DNA from: Flavobacterium kayseriense
GTDB taxonomy: Bacteria > Bacteroidota > Bacteroidia > Flavobacteriales > Flavobacteriaceae
DNA length: 64,000 nt
Direction: 5' to 3'
Assembly: GCF_014305095.1 (NCBI RefSeq)
Contig: NZ_JACRUI010000003.1
Location: forward strand, 409,516 to 473,515
This document shows, one piece after another, positions 7,550-16,397 of this stretch. Made by a program: the position numbers and the translations under genes. How positions within the stretch are numbered: position 1 is the stretch's first letter; each line of letters starts with the position of its first letter. The notes beneath the pieces were generated by a model. That model ran no database searches. It was not told the DNA's origin and was given only the letters and a program-made list of their open reading frames with translations.

Positions 7550-9241
7550 TTATCTAATCAATTTTCTATATTTCAATCGCTTAGGTGTCAAATCTCCACC
7601 AAGGCGCTTTTTCTTATTTTCTTCGTATTCAGAGAATCCACCTTCAAAATAGTACACTTCTGAATCCCCTTCGAATGCTAAAATATGCGTACAGATTCTG
7701 TCCAAGAACCATCTGTCGTGAGAAATCACTACTGCGCAACCAGCGAAGTTTTCTAAACCTTCCTCAAGTGCACGAAGTGTATTTACATCCAAATCATTCG
7801 TTGGCTCATCCAGTAACAATACGTTTCCTTCTTCCTTTAAAGTCATAGCAAGGTGCAAACGGTTACGTTCCCCACCAGAAAGTGCCGAAACCTTTTTATT
7901 TTGCTCACCACCACCAAAATTGAAACGAGATAAATATGCTCTTGAATTTACTTGCTTACCACCCATCATGATTAATTCTTGACCATCGGCAAAGTTTTCC
8001 CAAATTGATTTGTTTGGATCTATGTTCGAGTGTGATTGATCTACATAAGCAATTTTCACCGTCTCACCTACAGAGAATTCTCCACTATCTGTTTCTTGTT
8101 CTCCCATGATCATTCTGAAAATAGTTGACTTACCAGCACCATTGGGTCCGATAATTCCAACAATTCCAGCTTGTGGTAATGTGAAATTTAAGTTATCGTA
8201 TAATAATTTGTCTCCAAAAGCTTTGGCAACATTCTTAGCTTCAATAACATTTGTTCCTAAACGTGGTCCGTTAGGTATATAAATTTCTAGATTTTCATCT
8301 AATTGCTTTTGGTCTTCGTTTAACAACTTATCGTAGTTTTGTAAACGCGCTTTTTGCTTCGTTTGACGACCTTTAGCTCCTTGACGAACCCAGTCTAACT
8401 CTCTTTCTAAGTTTTTACGACGTTTAGAAGCTACTTTTTCTTCGAGAGCCATACGACTCGATTTTTGGTCTAACCAAGAAGAATAATTCCCTTTCCATGG
8501 AATACCCTCTCCTCTATCTAACTCTAAAATCCATCCAGCAACATTATCTAAGAAGTATCTATCATGCGTAACTGCAATTACAGTTCCTGCATATTGTGCT
8601 AAATGTTGTTCTAACCAAAGCACAGATTCTGCATCCAAGTGGTTGGTAGGCTCATCAAGAAGCAAAACATCTGGTTGTTGCAATAACAAACGACACAAAG
8701 CAACGCGACGACGCTCTCCTCCAGAAAGATTTTTGATTGGCGTATCACCGTCTGGCGTACGCAAAGCATCCATTGCAATTTCTAATTTGGTATCGATTTC
8801 CCAAGCACCTAGCGCATCAATTTTGTCTTGTAAAGCTGCTTGACGATCCATTAACTTGTCCATTTTATCTGGATCAGAATAATTCTCCTCTAGACCAAAC
8901 AAATCATTAATACTATTATATTCAGCAAGTACAGCCATTGTTTCTGCAGCTCCTTCTTGAACAATTTCTAAAACTGTTTTAGTATCATCTAATATTGGCT
9001 CTTGCTCTAAATAACCAACAGTGTAACCCGGTTGAAAAACAACATCACCTTGAAAGTTTTTATCAACCCCTGCAATAATTTTAAGTAGTGATGATTTACC
9101 GGATCCGTTCAAACCTAAAATACCAATTTTAGCTCCGTAAAAGAAACTTAAATAAATATTTTTAAGAACAGGTTTGTCTGCTCCAGTGTAGGTTTTACTC
9201 AATTTTTGCATTGAGAAAATTACTTTTTTATCGTCTGACAT
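7550..9241 (-). CDS. ettA: Energy-dependent translational throttle protein EttA (ABC-F ATPase)
   Basis: A 563-residue soluble ABC-F protein with two ATPase domains. The first has Walker A GLNGSGKSS, signature LSGGERRRVAL and Walker B LLLDEPTNHLD; the second has GPNGAGKST, LSGGERNRLHL and LLLDEPTNDLD. Between them lies a charged linker (SRMALEEKVASKRRKNLERELDWVR) matching the P-site tRNA interaction motif region, and an insertion in domain 1 forms the arm typical of EttA. EttA binds the ribosomal E site and gates entry into elongation according to the ATP/ADP ratio. The length and both DEPTN motifs agree with E. coli EttA. The CAL67264-type gene ends 29 bases upstream, so the two may be cotranscribed. 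Confidence 0.95.
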   Translation of the reverse strand: MSDDKKVIFSMQKLSKTYTGADKPVLKNIYLSFFYGAKIGILGLNGSGKSSLLKIIAGVDKNFQGDVVFQPGYTVGYLEQEPILDDTKTVLEIVQEGAAETMAVLAEYNSINDLFGLEENYSDPDKMDKLMDRQAALQDKIDALGAWEIDTKLEIAMDALRTPDGDTPIKNLSGGERRRVALCRLLLQQPDVLLLDEPTNHLDAESVLWLEQHLAQYAGTVIAVTHDRYFLDNVAGWILELDRGEGIPWKGNYSSWLDQKSSRMALEEKVASKRRKNLERELDWVRQGAKGRQTKQKARLQNYDKLLNEDQKQLDENLEIYIPNGPRLGTNVIEAKNVAKAFGDKLLYDNLNFTLPQAGIVGIIGPNGAGKSTIFRMIMGEQETDSGEFSVGETVKIAYVDQSHSNIDPNKSIWENFADGQELIMMGGKQVNSRAYLSRFNFGGGEQNKKVSALSGGERNRLHLAMTLKEEGNVLLLDEPTNDLDVNTLRALEEGLENFAGCAVVISHDRWFLDRICTHILAFEGDSEVYYFEGGFSEYEENKKKRLGGDLTPKRLKYRKLIR

Positions 9242-9270
9242 TATATTTAATTTTAATTTTTATATTTTAT

Positions 9271-9453
9271 TTACAATCTCCCTTTTAATGAGCTAAAAAC
9301 CCATGCATTAGCAAGAAAACCGACTCCAACAGCTACAAATCCCCAGCCTGAAACTTCGCTATATCTAAAAGCTCCAAGACCTATTAATAGCAATCCCATC
9401 AATATCATTATAAAGGTAGCCCATCCTAAGACCGTATTTTTATTCATTCCCAT
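9271..9453 (-). CDS. CAL67264-family small membrane protein
   Basis: A 60-residue protein with two hydrophobic helices (WATFIMILMGLLLIGLGAF and WGFVAVGVGFLANAWVF) joined by RYSEVSG, so it is predicted to span the inner membrane twice with both ends on the same side. It resembles the CAL67264 family of uncharacterised membrane proteins that is widespread in Flavobacteriia and commonly sits next to ettA. No function is known. It lies between holA and ettA on the same strand, 46 and 29 bases from them, so the three may form one leftward operon. Confidence 0.75.
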   Translation of the reverse strand: MGMNKNTVLGWATFIMILMGLLLIGLGAFRYSEVSGWGFVAVGVGFLANAWVFSSLKGRL

Positions 9454-9499
9454 GATTGTGATATATAATTTATGTGTTGCAAATATCGTGATTTAACCG

Positions 9500-10504
9500 C
9501 TAATTAAAAATATGATACAACATTTCTCTTAATAAATCCCCATTTGACATCGCGCTTGCTCCAACTCCTTTGCTCTTTACATCAATTTCTCGCAATGCTG
9601 CAACTACTTGACTGACTTTTCGCATCGGATAATTTTTTAAAGCGAGGTCATACTCTTTCAAAAAATAAGGATTTACCCCTATCACTGTAGCTACATTTTT
9701 AGGGTTTTTATCTTTTAAACCATGGTATTTTAAAAGTTGTACAAAAAAACCAAAAACCAAACTAGTGGTAACGACCATGGGATTGTCTTTAGGGTTATTT
9801 GCGAAATTCTCAGCAATCGTATATGCCTTAAGTTGATTGCGCTCACCGATAGCTTTACGTAATTCAAAAACATTAAAATCCTTGCTAAAACCAATATTCT
9901 CCTCGATATCTTTGGGAGTAATGGTGGCACCTTTTGGTAAAATGATTTGCAGCTTTTCTAATTCGTTATTTATTTTACTTAAATCAGTACCTAAAAACTC
10001 GACCAACATCGCTGATGCTTTAGGCTCGATTGCATACTTTTTACCCGATAAAACTCTTTTTATCCAATCTCCAACTTGATTCTCGTACAGCTTTTTACTT
10101 TCGTAAACTACTCCGTTTTTAGCTAAAAGCTTGGTAACTTTTTTACGTTTATCTAATGTCTTGTATTTATAGCAAACTACCAAAACCGTTGTGGCCATCG
10201 GATTCTCAGCATACGATTCTAATTTATCAATTGTTTTAGTCAGATCCTGAGCTTCTTTTACGATAATCACTTGTCTTTCAGCCATCATTGGATATCTTTT
10301 CGCCGATGAAACAATATCCTCAACGGTAACATCTCTACCGTAAAAAACCGTTTGATTGAATCCTTTTTCTTCCTCGGACAAAACATTTTGCTCAATGTAA
10401 TCAGATAGTTTATCGATATAATACGGTTCCTCTCCCATTAAAAAATAGATAGGCTTGATAGTACCACTCTTAATATCGTTTACAATTTTTATGACTTCGT
10501 CCAA
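9500..10504 (-). CDS. holA: DNA polymerase III delta subunit
   Basis: A 334-residue clamp-loader subunit. The N-terminal domain has the conserved KPIYFLMGEEPYYIDKLSDYIE segment, followed by FYGRDVTVEDIVSSAKRYPMMAERQVIIVKEAQDL and the middle lid domain with FLGTDLSKINNELEKL. The C-terminal collar helix region ends in LREMLYHIF. Delta opens the beta clamp as part of the pentameric clamp loader. The start is a TTG codon (MDEVIKIVND), since no in-frame ATG fits the known N-terminus. It is divergent from the HsdR_N gene, with only 52 bases between the two starts, so the promoters must overlap closely. Confidence 0.93.
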   Translation of the reverse strand: MDEVIKIVNDIKSGTIKPIYFLMGEEPYYIDKLSDYIEQNVLSEEEKGFNQTVFYGRDVTVEDIVSSAKRYPMMAERQVIIVKEAQDLTKTIDKLESYAENPMATTVLVVCYKYKTLDKRKKVTKLLAKNGVVYESKKLYENQVGDWIKRVLSGKKYAIEPKASAMLVEFLGTDLSKINNELEKLQIILPKGATITPKDIEENIGFSKDFNVFELRKAIGERNQLKAYTIAENFANNPKDNPMVVTTSLVFGFFVQLLKYHGLKDKNPKNVATVIGVNPYFLKEYDLALKNYPMRKVSQVVAALREIDVKSKGVGASAMSNGDLLREMLYHIFN

Positions 10505-10523
10505 AATAAATTTATTTGATAAT

Positions 10524-10552
10524 TTGGTTATTAGCTGATTTACTTACTTTTG
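10524..10552 (+). promoter_or_regulatory. Strong Bacteroidota promoter, likely leaderless, for the HsdR_N gene
   Basis: TTG (10524-10526) and TACTTTTG (10545-10552) are separated by 18 bases, a near-perfect match to the consensus. The ATG begins only 5 bases after the -7 box, where transcription itself would start. Confidence 0.75.
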
Positions 10553-10556
10553 TCGC

Positions 10557-11003
10557 ATGCAAAAACTAAATTTTCAGCAGTATGACTTTCGATTCAAAAA
10601 TAGTGAAAATAAAGTGTCTATTTTTGATGAAATCAGGAAAAAATTTATCATTCTCACACCAGAGGAATGGGTTAGACAACATGTGGTGCGCTTTTTACTA
10701 GAAGAAAAAAAGTACCCTAAGTCCTTAATAAATGTTGAAAAAGTACTAAAAGTCAATGGTTTAAAAAAACGATATGATGCCGTAGTTTTCAATACCGTTG
10801 GTGAAATTCAAGTTCTCGTAGAATGTAAGGCACCCGAGGTTAAAATCACTCAAGCTACCTTTGATCAAATCGCCCGTTACAATATAACTATGAATGCACA
10901 ATATTTGATGGTAACTAACGGCCTGAATCATTACTTTTGCCAAATGGATTTTGAAAACGAGAAATATGTTTTTTTGCCTCAACTTCCCGATTACAATCTT
11001 TAG
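10557..11003 (+). CDS. Stand-alone HsdR N-terminal (HSDR_N) nuclease-like domain protein
   Basis: A 148-residue protein made only of the N-terminal endonuclease-type domain of type I restriction HsdR. The PD-(D/E)xK core is intact: Asp74 in KKRYDAVVF, and Glu89 and Lys91 in VLVECKAPEVK. No helicase follows, and there are no hsdM or hsdS genes nearby, so this is not a restriction system. Single-domain HSDR_N proteins next to holA are common in Flavobacteriia; their role is unknown and may be DNA repair or recombination. The -7 box ends 5 bases before the ATG, suggesting a leaderless mRNA. The GT2 gene starts 42 bases after the stop. Confidence 0.82.
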   Translation: MQKLNFQQYDFRFKNSENKVSIFDEIRKKFIILTPEEWVRQHVVRFLLEEKKYPKSLINVEKVLKVNGLKKRYDAVVFNTVGEIQVLVECKAPEVKITQATFDQIARYNITMNAQYLMVTNGLNHYFCQMDFENEKYVFLPQLPDYNL

Positions 11004-11045
11004 AATCGATTATTCATACATTGCAGATTTAAATTCCGTATTATC

Positions 11046-12035
11046 TTGAAAAAAATAGCAGTAGTTATATTAAACTGGAATGGTGTTCAATTGTTAGAAC
11101 AATTTTTGCCATCAGTAGTACAATTTTCGCCCGAAGCAGTCATATATGTAGCTGATAATGCTTCTACTGATGATTCAGTAGCTTTTGTCAAAGCTAATTT
11201 TCCCACCGTTAGAATAATTCAAAATAGCACCAATTATGGCTTTGCACAAGGTTATAATGAAGCGCTACAGCATATTGATGCTGATATTTATGCATTAGTA
11301 AATTCAGATATTGAAGTTACAGCCAATTGGTTGCAACCTATTCTCAATACTTTCGAGAAAGATAGAGACACTGCCATAATTCAGCCTAAACTACTAGACT
11401 TTAAAAATAAAGATTACTTTGAATATGCTGGTGCAGCAGGTGGCTTTATTGACAAATACGGTTATCCTTATTGTCGTGGTCGTGTGTTCGATACAGTAGA
11501 AAAAGATCTTGGTCAATATGATAACAATTGTGAAATTTCGTGGGCATCTGGTGCTTGTTTTTTCATAAGAAGTAGTGTTTACAAAGAATTGGGTGGTTTC
11601 GATGAGATCTTTTTTGCTCATCAGGAAGAAATTGATCTTTGTTGGCGCGCCACCAATAAAGGTTATAAAATAAAATACCAGCATGACTCAACAGTGTATC
11701 ACGTAGGAGGAGCGACCCTCCAACAAGGTAATCCGAAAAAAACGTATCTTAACTTTAGAAATTCACTATTAATGTTAAGTAAGAATTTGCCTAAAAATAA
11801 ATTATTTCCAATTCTTTTTACAAGGATGATTTTAGATGGTTTAGCAGGAATCCAATTTATTTTACAAGGAAAAGCAGCCCATTTTACAGCTATTCTTAAA
11901 GCTCATTATTCTTTTTACACATTACTATCAGTTACTTATAAAAAAAGAAGCAATTTTCAGTCGGAAACATACTATTCAACAAAAAGTATCGTTTATCAAT
12001 ATTATGTTAATTCTGGCAAGATATTTGTTAAATGA
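11046..12035 (+). CDS. Family 2 glycosyltransferase
   Basis: A 329-residue GT-A-fold glycosyltransferase resembling the dTDP-rhamnosyltransferase-like branch. The N-terminal nucleotide-binding part has KKIAVVILNWNGVQLLEQFL, VADNASTDDS and the metal-binding region YALVNSDIEV. The acceptor part has GACFFIRSSVYKELGGFDE followed by HQEEIDLCWRATNKG, where the Asp-Glu-Glu-Asp cluster supplies the catalytic base. The C-terminal 90 residues have amphipathic helices that may bind the membrane surface. Donor and acceptor cannot be assigned, though cell-surface polysaccharide or glycoprotein is usual. The start is a TTG at 11046, directly before KKIAVV; there is no in-frame ATG that would keep the first strand. 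Confidence 0.85.
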   Translation: MKKIAVVILNWNGVQLLEQFLPSVVQFSPEAVIYVADNASTDDSVAFVKANFPTVRIIQNSTNYGFAQGYNEALQHIDADIYALVNSDIEVTANWLQPILNTFEKDRDTAIIQPKLLDFKNKDYFEYAGAAGGFIDKYGYPYCRGRVFDTVEKDLGQYDNNCEISWASGACFFIRSSVYKELGGFDEIFFAHQEEIDLCWRATNKGYKIKYQHDSTVYHVGGATLQQGNPKKTYLNFRNSLLMLSKNLPKNKLFPILFTRMILDGLAGIQFILQGKAAHFTAILKAHYSFYTLLSVTYKKRSNFQSETYYSTKSIVYQYYVNSGKIFVK

Positions 12036-12075
12036 TTTTAACACTATATTATTACTGTAATTAATCATTTAAAGC

Positions 12076-12083
12076 TAACTTTG
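12076..12083 (+). promoter_or_regulatory. Candidate -7 box for the OmpA-family gene
   Basis: TAACTTTG matches TAnnTTTG and lies 23 bases before the ATG. No TTG is seen at the standard -33 distance. Confidence 0.45.
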
Positions 12084-12106
12084 TAATTCAACTAAAAATT
12101 ATTTTT

Positions 12107-12940
12107 ATGAAAAAAATCGTAATCACCTTATCACTCTTCGCACTTTTGACCTCTTGTGTGTCTAAAAAGAAATATGCTGATCTAGAATCCAGAAACAAGG
12201 AAACTCAAGACTTGTTGAATTCTGCTACGGTAAAATTAAATTCTTGTCTTGAAGAGAAGGCTGGACTTCTAGCAAGAGTTGATGGATTGAAAGAGTACAA
12301 TCAAAACTTGATCAACACGTCTAAAGACATGACGATTTTAACGACTAAAGGAGCTCAAAACATTGAGAAGGCTTTGGAATCTATCAAAGAAAAAGACTTA
12401 AAAATTAGTAGAATGCAAGATGCATTAACTAAAAAAGATAGTGTAACACTTGCTGTAGTGACTAGTTTAAAAAGCGCTGTTGGTTTGAACGATCCAGATA
12501 TCGAAATCAATGTTGAAAAAGGGGTAGTATTTATCTCTATCGCAGATAAATTATTATTCAAAAGCGGAAGCTATAATGTAACAGATAAAGCTAAAAGTGT
12601 TTTAGCGAAAGTTGCAAAAGTTGTTAATGACAAGCCAGATTTCGAATGTATGGTTGAAGGTCATACAGATAGTGTTCCTTACATAGGAAACAACATCTTA
12701 CTTGATAACTGGGATTTAAGTGTTAAACGTTCTACATCTATCATCCGTGTTCTTACAGATGAGTTAGGAGTTAAACCAAGTCAATTAATCGCAGCTGGTA
12801 GAAGTTCATATGTGCCATTAGTAGCTAACGATAATGCTGACAATAGAGCGCGTAACAGAAGAACTCGTATTGTAGTACTTCCTAAAATTGATCAATTCTA
12901 CGAAATGATTGAAAAAGAAATGAAAAAACAAACTAAATAA
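12107..12940 (+). CDS. OmpA-family peptidoglycan-binding lipoprotein
   Basis: A 277-residue outer-membrane-associated lipoprotein. A type II signal peptide (MKKIVITLSLFALLTSC) ends in the lipobox Cys17. Residues about 20-120 form a predicted coiled coil (KKKYADLESRNKETQDLLNS and later), serving as a periplasmic spacer. The C-terminal OmpA/MotB-like domain has LLFKSGSYNVTDKAKSVLAKV, MVEGHTDSVPY and NRARNRRTRIVVLPK; the Asp in GHTDS and the Arg of NRRTRI are the expected diaminopimelate-binding residues. It therefore probably anchors the outer membrane to peptidoglycan. It stands alone between the GT2 gene and a strong terminator. Confidence 0.92.
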   Translation: MKKIVITLSLFALLTSCVSKKKYADLESRNKETQDLLNSATVKLNSCLEEKAGLLARVDGLKEYNQNLINTSKDMTILTTKGAQNIEKALESIKEKDLKISRMQDALTKKDSVTLAVVTSLKSAVGLNDPDIEINVEKGVVFISIADKLLFKSGSYNVTDKAKSVLAKVAKVVNDKPDFECMVEGHTDSVPYIGNNILLDNWDLSVKRSTSIIRVLTDELGVKPSQLIAAGRSSYVPLVANDNADNRARNRRTRIVVLPKIDQFYEMIEKEMKKQTK

Positions 12941-12960
12941 TTAGGTTTTTTTATATAGGT

Positions 12961-12993
12961 AAAAAGCGTCTCTTAACAGAGACGCTTTTTTTT
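12961..12993 (+). terminator. Rho-independent terminator after the OmpA-family gene
   Basis: AAAAAGCGTCTC (12961-12972) pairs with GAGACGCTTTTT around a TTAACA loop, followed by more T residues. The stem is 12 bp and perfect. Confidence 0.93.
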
Positions 12994-13049
12994 TGAACTG
13001 TATTTAATTTTATCTACTACGGTCTAAAATTTAAATTAGAAATGGTAGT

Positions 13050-13080
13050 AAAAAGAAAAAGCAGGTCTTGCGACCTGCTT
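13050..13080 (-). terminator. Terminator for the leftward YciO-type transcript
   Basis: AAGCAGGTC (13059-13067) pairs with GACCTGCTT (13072-13080) around TTGC. On the minus strand it is followed by TTTTTCTTTTT, so it serves the leftward gene that ends at 13216. Confidence 0.75.
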
Positions 13081-13215
13081 TAATGTATCCTTAACTTTTC
13101 TCTAATAACCAATCAAATATAATTAAGAATAACATGCTATAATTAACTTTTAAACATCTTTAAGGCATCAAAGGTAATAATTTTTCAAGAAAACACCGTT
13201 AAATGAGTCAAAATT

Positions 13216-13836
13216 TTAGATTATTTCTATATCTCCTTTACCTGCTCTAATAATTTCAGGCTCAGAACCTGATAAATCAATTATTGTCGATCCTACGTTA
13301 TCTCCATAACCACCATCGATAACTAAGTCCACTAAATTCTGCCATTTCTCGAAAATTAATTCAGGATCAGTGGTGTACTCAATCACATCATCTTCATCTC
13401 GTATAGAAGTAGACACAATAGGATTTCCTAACTGTCGCACAATTTCAAGTGCAATCGCGTTATCAGGGACACGAATCCCTACGGTCGTTTTCTTTTTAAA
13501 TTCTTTTGGCAAATTATTATTACCCGGTAAAATAAAAGTATATGGACCTGGTAAAGCTCTCTTTAAAATTTTAAAGGTTGCTGTATCGATTTGCCTCACA
13601 TAATCAGATAGATTACTCAAATCATGACAGATAAATGAAAAATTAGCTTTCTCTAACTTTACCCCTTTGATCTTAGCAATACGCTCTAATGCTCTAGAAT
13701 TTGTAATATCACAACCTAAACCGTAAACAGTATCTGTTGGGTAAATAACCAAACCACCGTCTTTTAAAACCTTAACAACTTTAGCTATTGCAGCCTCGTT
13801 AGGTTTATCTTCATATATTTTCAAAAATTGTGCCAT
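13216..13836 (-). CDS. YciO/Sua5/YrdC-family protein (L-threonylcarbamoyladenylate synthase type)
   Basis: A 206-residue single YrdC domain: GGLVIYPTDTVYGLGCDITN, the PGPYTFILPG segment, VGIRVPDNAIALEIVRQLG, GNPIVSTSI, and STIIDLSGSEPEIIRAGKGD. The length and the whole N-terminal run align best with E. coli YciO (also 206 residues) rather than with TsaC. The TsaC/Sua5 KxR motif that contacts the nucleotide is not seen; the equivalent stretch is KGVKLEKANFSF. It may therefore not be the enzyme that makes threonylcarbamoyl-AMP for t6A, and another Sua5/TsaC may exist elsewhere in the genome. Database names will probably say threonylcarbamoyl-AMP synthase. It is transcribed leftward, downstream of the UvrD-type gene from which it is separated by 81 bases. 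Confidence 0.85.
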   Translation of the reverse strand: MAQFLKIYEDKPNEAAIAKVVKVLKDGGLVIYPTDTVYGLGCDITNSRALERIAKIKGVKLEKANFSFICHDLSNLSDYVRQIDTATFKILKRALPGPYTFILPGNNNLPKEFKKKTTVGIRVPDNAIALEIVRQLGNPIVSTSIRDEDDVIEYTTDPELIFEKWQNLVDLVIDGGYGDNVGSTIIDLSGSEPEIIRAGKGDIEII

Positions 13837-13917
13837 TCGTATATTTGTTTACAATTACCAAGTTGAAAGTTTAAGCGTTTACTAAACAACTTTAAAAATT
13901 TAATTTGAAACTTATTT

Positions 13918-16254
13918 TTATCCAATAATATCCAACTTTGCGAAACGCAATAAAAGCTTCTTGATTCCACCCACTTCAAATTTTATCTCTGCTTTTTTAT
14001 CTGCTCCTACACCTTCTAGATTTATAACTTGGCCACGTCCAAAACGCTCATGCATTACCACATTTCCGGCTGTAAGTTTATTATCAAACAAATTCGCAGC
14101 TCCAGAGGCATTAGGATTACCACCAATAGGTTTCAATTTACGTACATTTAAATCCGGTTTAGGCATATTATCACCGCTTGGAATAGGTGGTGTTCCGTTT
14201 GCAGGCTTTGCCAACCTGAGCTTGGATTTGTCTACATCGCCAAAAATATCTTTATCAATCATTGATTGGTATCGATACGAAGACTCTGCTGGTGTTAGGT
14301 ATTCTAAATATTGCGAGTCAATTTCTTCAATAAAACGGGATGGTTCACTATCAGTCAGTTTTCCCCAGCGATAGCGCGATTGCGCATAAGTTAGATACGC
14401 TTGATGCTCCGCTCTAGTTAAAGCGACGTAAAATAAACGGCGCTCTTCCTCAAGTTCAGATCGAGTACTCATACTCATAGCTGAGGGAAACAAATCTTCC
14501 TCCATACCTACTACAAACACATGAGGAAACTCTAAGCCTTTAGCTAAATGTATTGTCATAAGTGCTACACGGTCTTCGTCACTTGTGTCTTTGTCTAAAT
14601 CCGTAGCAAGGGCAACATCCTCCATAAATTCGCCCAAAGCTCCTCTAGCGCCATCAATCTCTTTTTGACCTTCGGTAAAATCTTTTATACCGTTTAATAA
14701 TTCTTCAATGTTTTGGATCTTAGCCATTCCCTCGGGCGTAGCATCTTTTTTTAATTCTTGGACTAATCCTGTTTTTTTAGATACATGATCCGTAATATAA
14801 AATGCGTCTTGATTTTCATTAATTACTTGAAAACTTTGAATCATGGTTACAAAATCTTGAATTTTCTGTTTGGTACCTGAGTTCAACTTTAAATCAATTT
14901 TATCAATGTTCTGCATCACCTCATACATCGATCGTTTGTAGTGATTTGCCGCTACTACAATTTTTTCGATAGTAGTATTCCCTATTCCTCTTGCAGGATA
15001 ATTAATAACGCGCATTAATGCCTCTTCATCCTTCGGATTTAAAACCAAACGCAAATAACAAAGTACATCTTTAATTTCTTTCCTCTGATAAAAAGAAAGC
15101 CCTCCGTAAATACGATACGGAATATCTCTTTTACGCAATGCATCCTCCATGGAACGAGACTGCGCATTGGTGCGATACAAAATAGCAAACTGACCATTAG
15201 TCATTTGGTTTTGCATTTTTTGTTCAAAAATAGTACTCGCAACAAAACGCCCCTCTTCAGCATCGGTCATAGAACGATGAATTTTTATCTTCGGTCCAAA
15301 TTCATTTGCTGTCCAAACGATCTTGTCTAATTTTACTTTATTTTTCTCAATAATCGTATTTGCTGCCTCCACAATATTTTTTGTAGAACGGTAATTCTGC
15401 TCCAATCTAAAGGTCTTTACACCTTCATAATCTTTTTGAAAATTCAAGATGTTATTGATATTTGCACCCCTAAATGCGTAGATACTTTGAGCATCGTCAC
15501 CTACTACACAGATATTTTGGAATTTATCAGATAAAGCTCTAACAATTAAATACTGAGAGTGGTTGGTATCTTGGTACTCATCTACTAAGATGTATCTAAA
15601 ACGATTTTGATATTTCGCTAAAACTTCTGGAAAACGAGTTAATAATTCATTTGTTTTTAATAATAAATCATCAAAGTCCATTGCCCCTGATTTGAAGCAG
15701 CGATCAACATAATTTTGATAGATTTCACCCATTCTTGGCTTTTTTGCCATAGCATCCGTTTCTTGTAAATCTGGATCGTTAAAATAGGCTTTTACCGTAA
15801 TCAAACTATTTTTAAAAGACGAAATACGACTTAATATTTGTTTGGGTTTGTAAATATCACGGTCCAATTGCATTTCCTTTATAATTCCTGAAATCGCTCT
15901 TAGAGAATCTTGTGAATCGTAAATTGTAAAATTAGAAGGATATCCTAACTTATCTGCTTCCGATCGTAGTATTCGTGCAAAAACCGAGTGAAAAGTTCCC
16001 ATCCATAAATTCTTGGCTTCGCTTGAACCTACGATATCAGAGATACGGTTTTTCATTTCGCGAGCCGCTTTATTAGTAAAGGTCAGCGATAAGATATTGA
16101 AAGCATCGACACCTTGGTGCATTAAATAAGCAATTCTAATTGTCAGTACACGCGTTTTACCTGAACCAGCACCAGCAATAATAATCATTGGTCCGTCCTT
16201 TTGTAATACCGGTTCTCTTTGTGCTTCGTTAAGTTGGGAAATGTATTGTTGCAT
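13918..16254 (-). CDS. UvrD/PcrA-type superfamily 1 DNA helicase
   Basis: A 778-residue 3'-5' helicase with all SF1A motifs. Q motif LNEAQREPVLQ and Walker A AGAGSGKTR (residues 27-35) are followed by TFTNKAAREMKNR (motif Ia), ILVDEYQDTNHSQY (II), VGDDAQSIYAFRGA (III), FRLEQNYRSTKNI (IV), MTIHLAKGLEFPHVFVVGMEE (V) and ERRLFYVALTRAE (VI). The C-terminal end carries a Tudor-like strand region (AGNVVMHERFGRGQVINLEG), as in PcrA, which binds RNA polymerase. It acts in nucleotide excision and mismatch repair and in removal of RecA filaments. Whether it is called uvrD or pcrA is a matter of convention here. The domains are complete. Confidence 0.94.
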   Translation of the reverse strand: MQQYISQLNEAQREPVLQKDGPMIIIAGAGSGKTRVLTIRIAYLMHQGVDAFNILSLTFTNKAAREMKNRISDIVGSSEAKNLWMGTFHSVFARILRSEADKLGYPSNFTIYDSQDSLRAISGIIKEMQLDRDIYKPKQILSRISSFKNSLITVKAYFNDPDLQETDAMAKKPRMGEIYQNYVDRCFKSGAMDFDDLLLKTNELLTRFPEVLAKYQNRFRYILVDEYQDTNHSQYLIVRALSDKFQNICVVGDDAQSIYAFRGANINNILNFQKDYEGVKTFRLEQNYRSTKNIVEAANTIIEKNKVKLDKIVWTANEFGPKIKIHRSMTDAEEGRFVASTIFEQKMQNQMTNGQFAILYRTNAQSRSMEDALRKRDIPYRIYGGLSFYQRKEIKDVLCYLRLVLNPKDEEALMRVINYPARGIGNTTIEKIVVAANHYKRSMYEVMQNIDKIDLKLNSGTKQKIQDFVTMIQSFQVINENQDAFYITDHVSKKTGLVQELKKDATPEGMAKIQNIEELLNGIKDFTEGQKEIDGARGALGEFMEDVALATDLDKDTSDEDRVALMTIHLAKGLEFPHVFVVGMEEDLFPSAMSMSTRSELEEERRLFYVALTRAEHQAYLTYAQSRYRWGKLTDSEPSRFIEEIDSQYLEYLTPAESSYRYQSMIDKDIFGDVDKSKLRLAKPANGTPPIPSGDNMPKPDLNVRKLKPIGGNPNASGAANLFDNKLTAGNVVMHERFGRGQVINLEGVGADKKAEIKFEVGGIKKLLLRFAKLDIIG

Positions 16255-16397
16255 GAAAATTTTCTATTTATGCAAAAATAAGAATTTAAGAGTTAATAAA
16301 GTGGCATCTAATCTTTTTTTAAAGTGCTAAAACCATCTAATTTAAAGGCTTTTTATATGGAATAAAAACCATTATTGACTGCGTTATATTTATCTAT

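Noticed and set aside
10557..11003. Remnant of a type I restriction-modification locus
   Set aside because: There are no hsdM or hsdS genes or helicase domain, and the domain stands between holA and a glycosyltransferase as a complete small gene.
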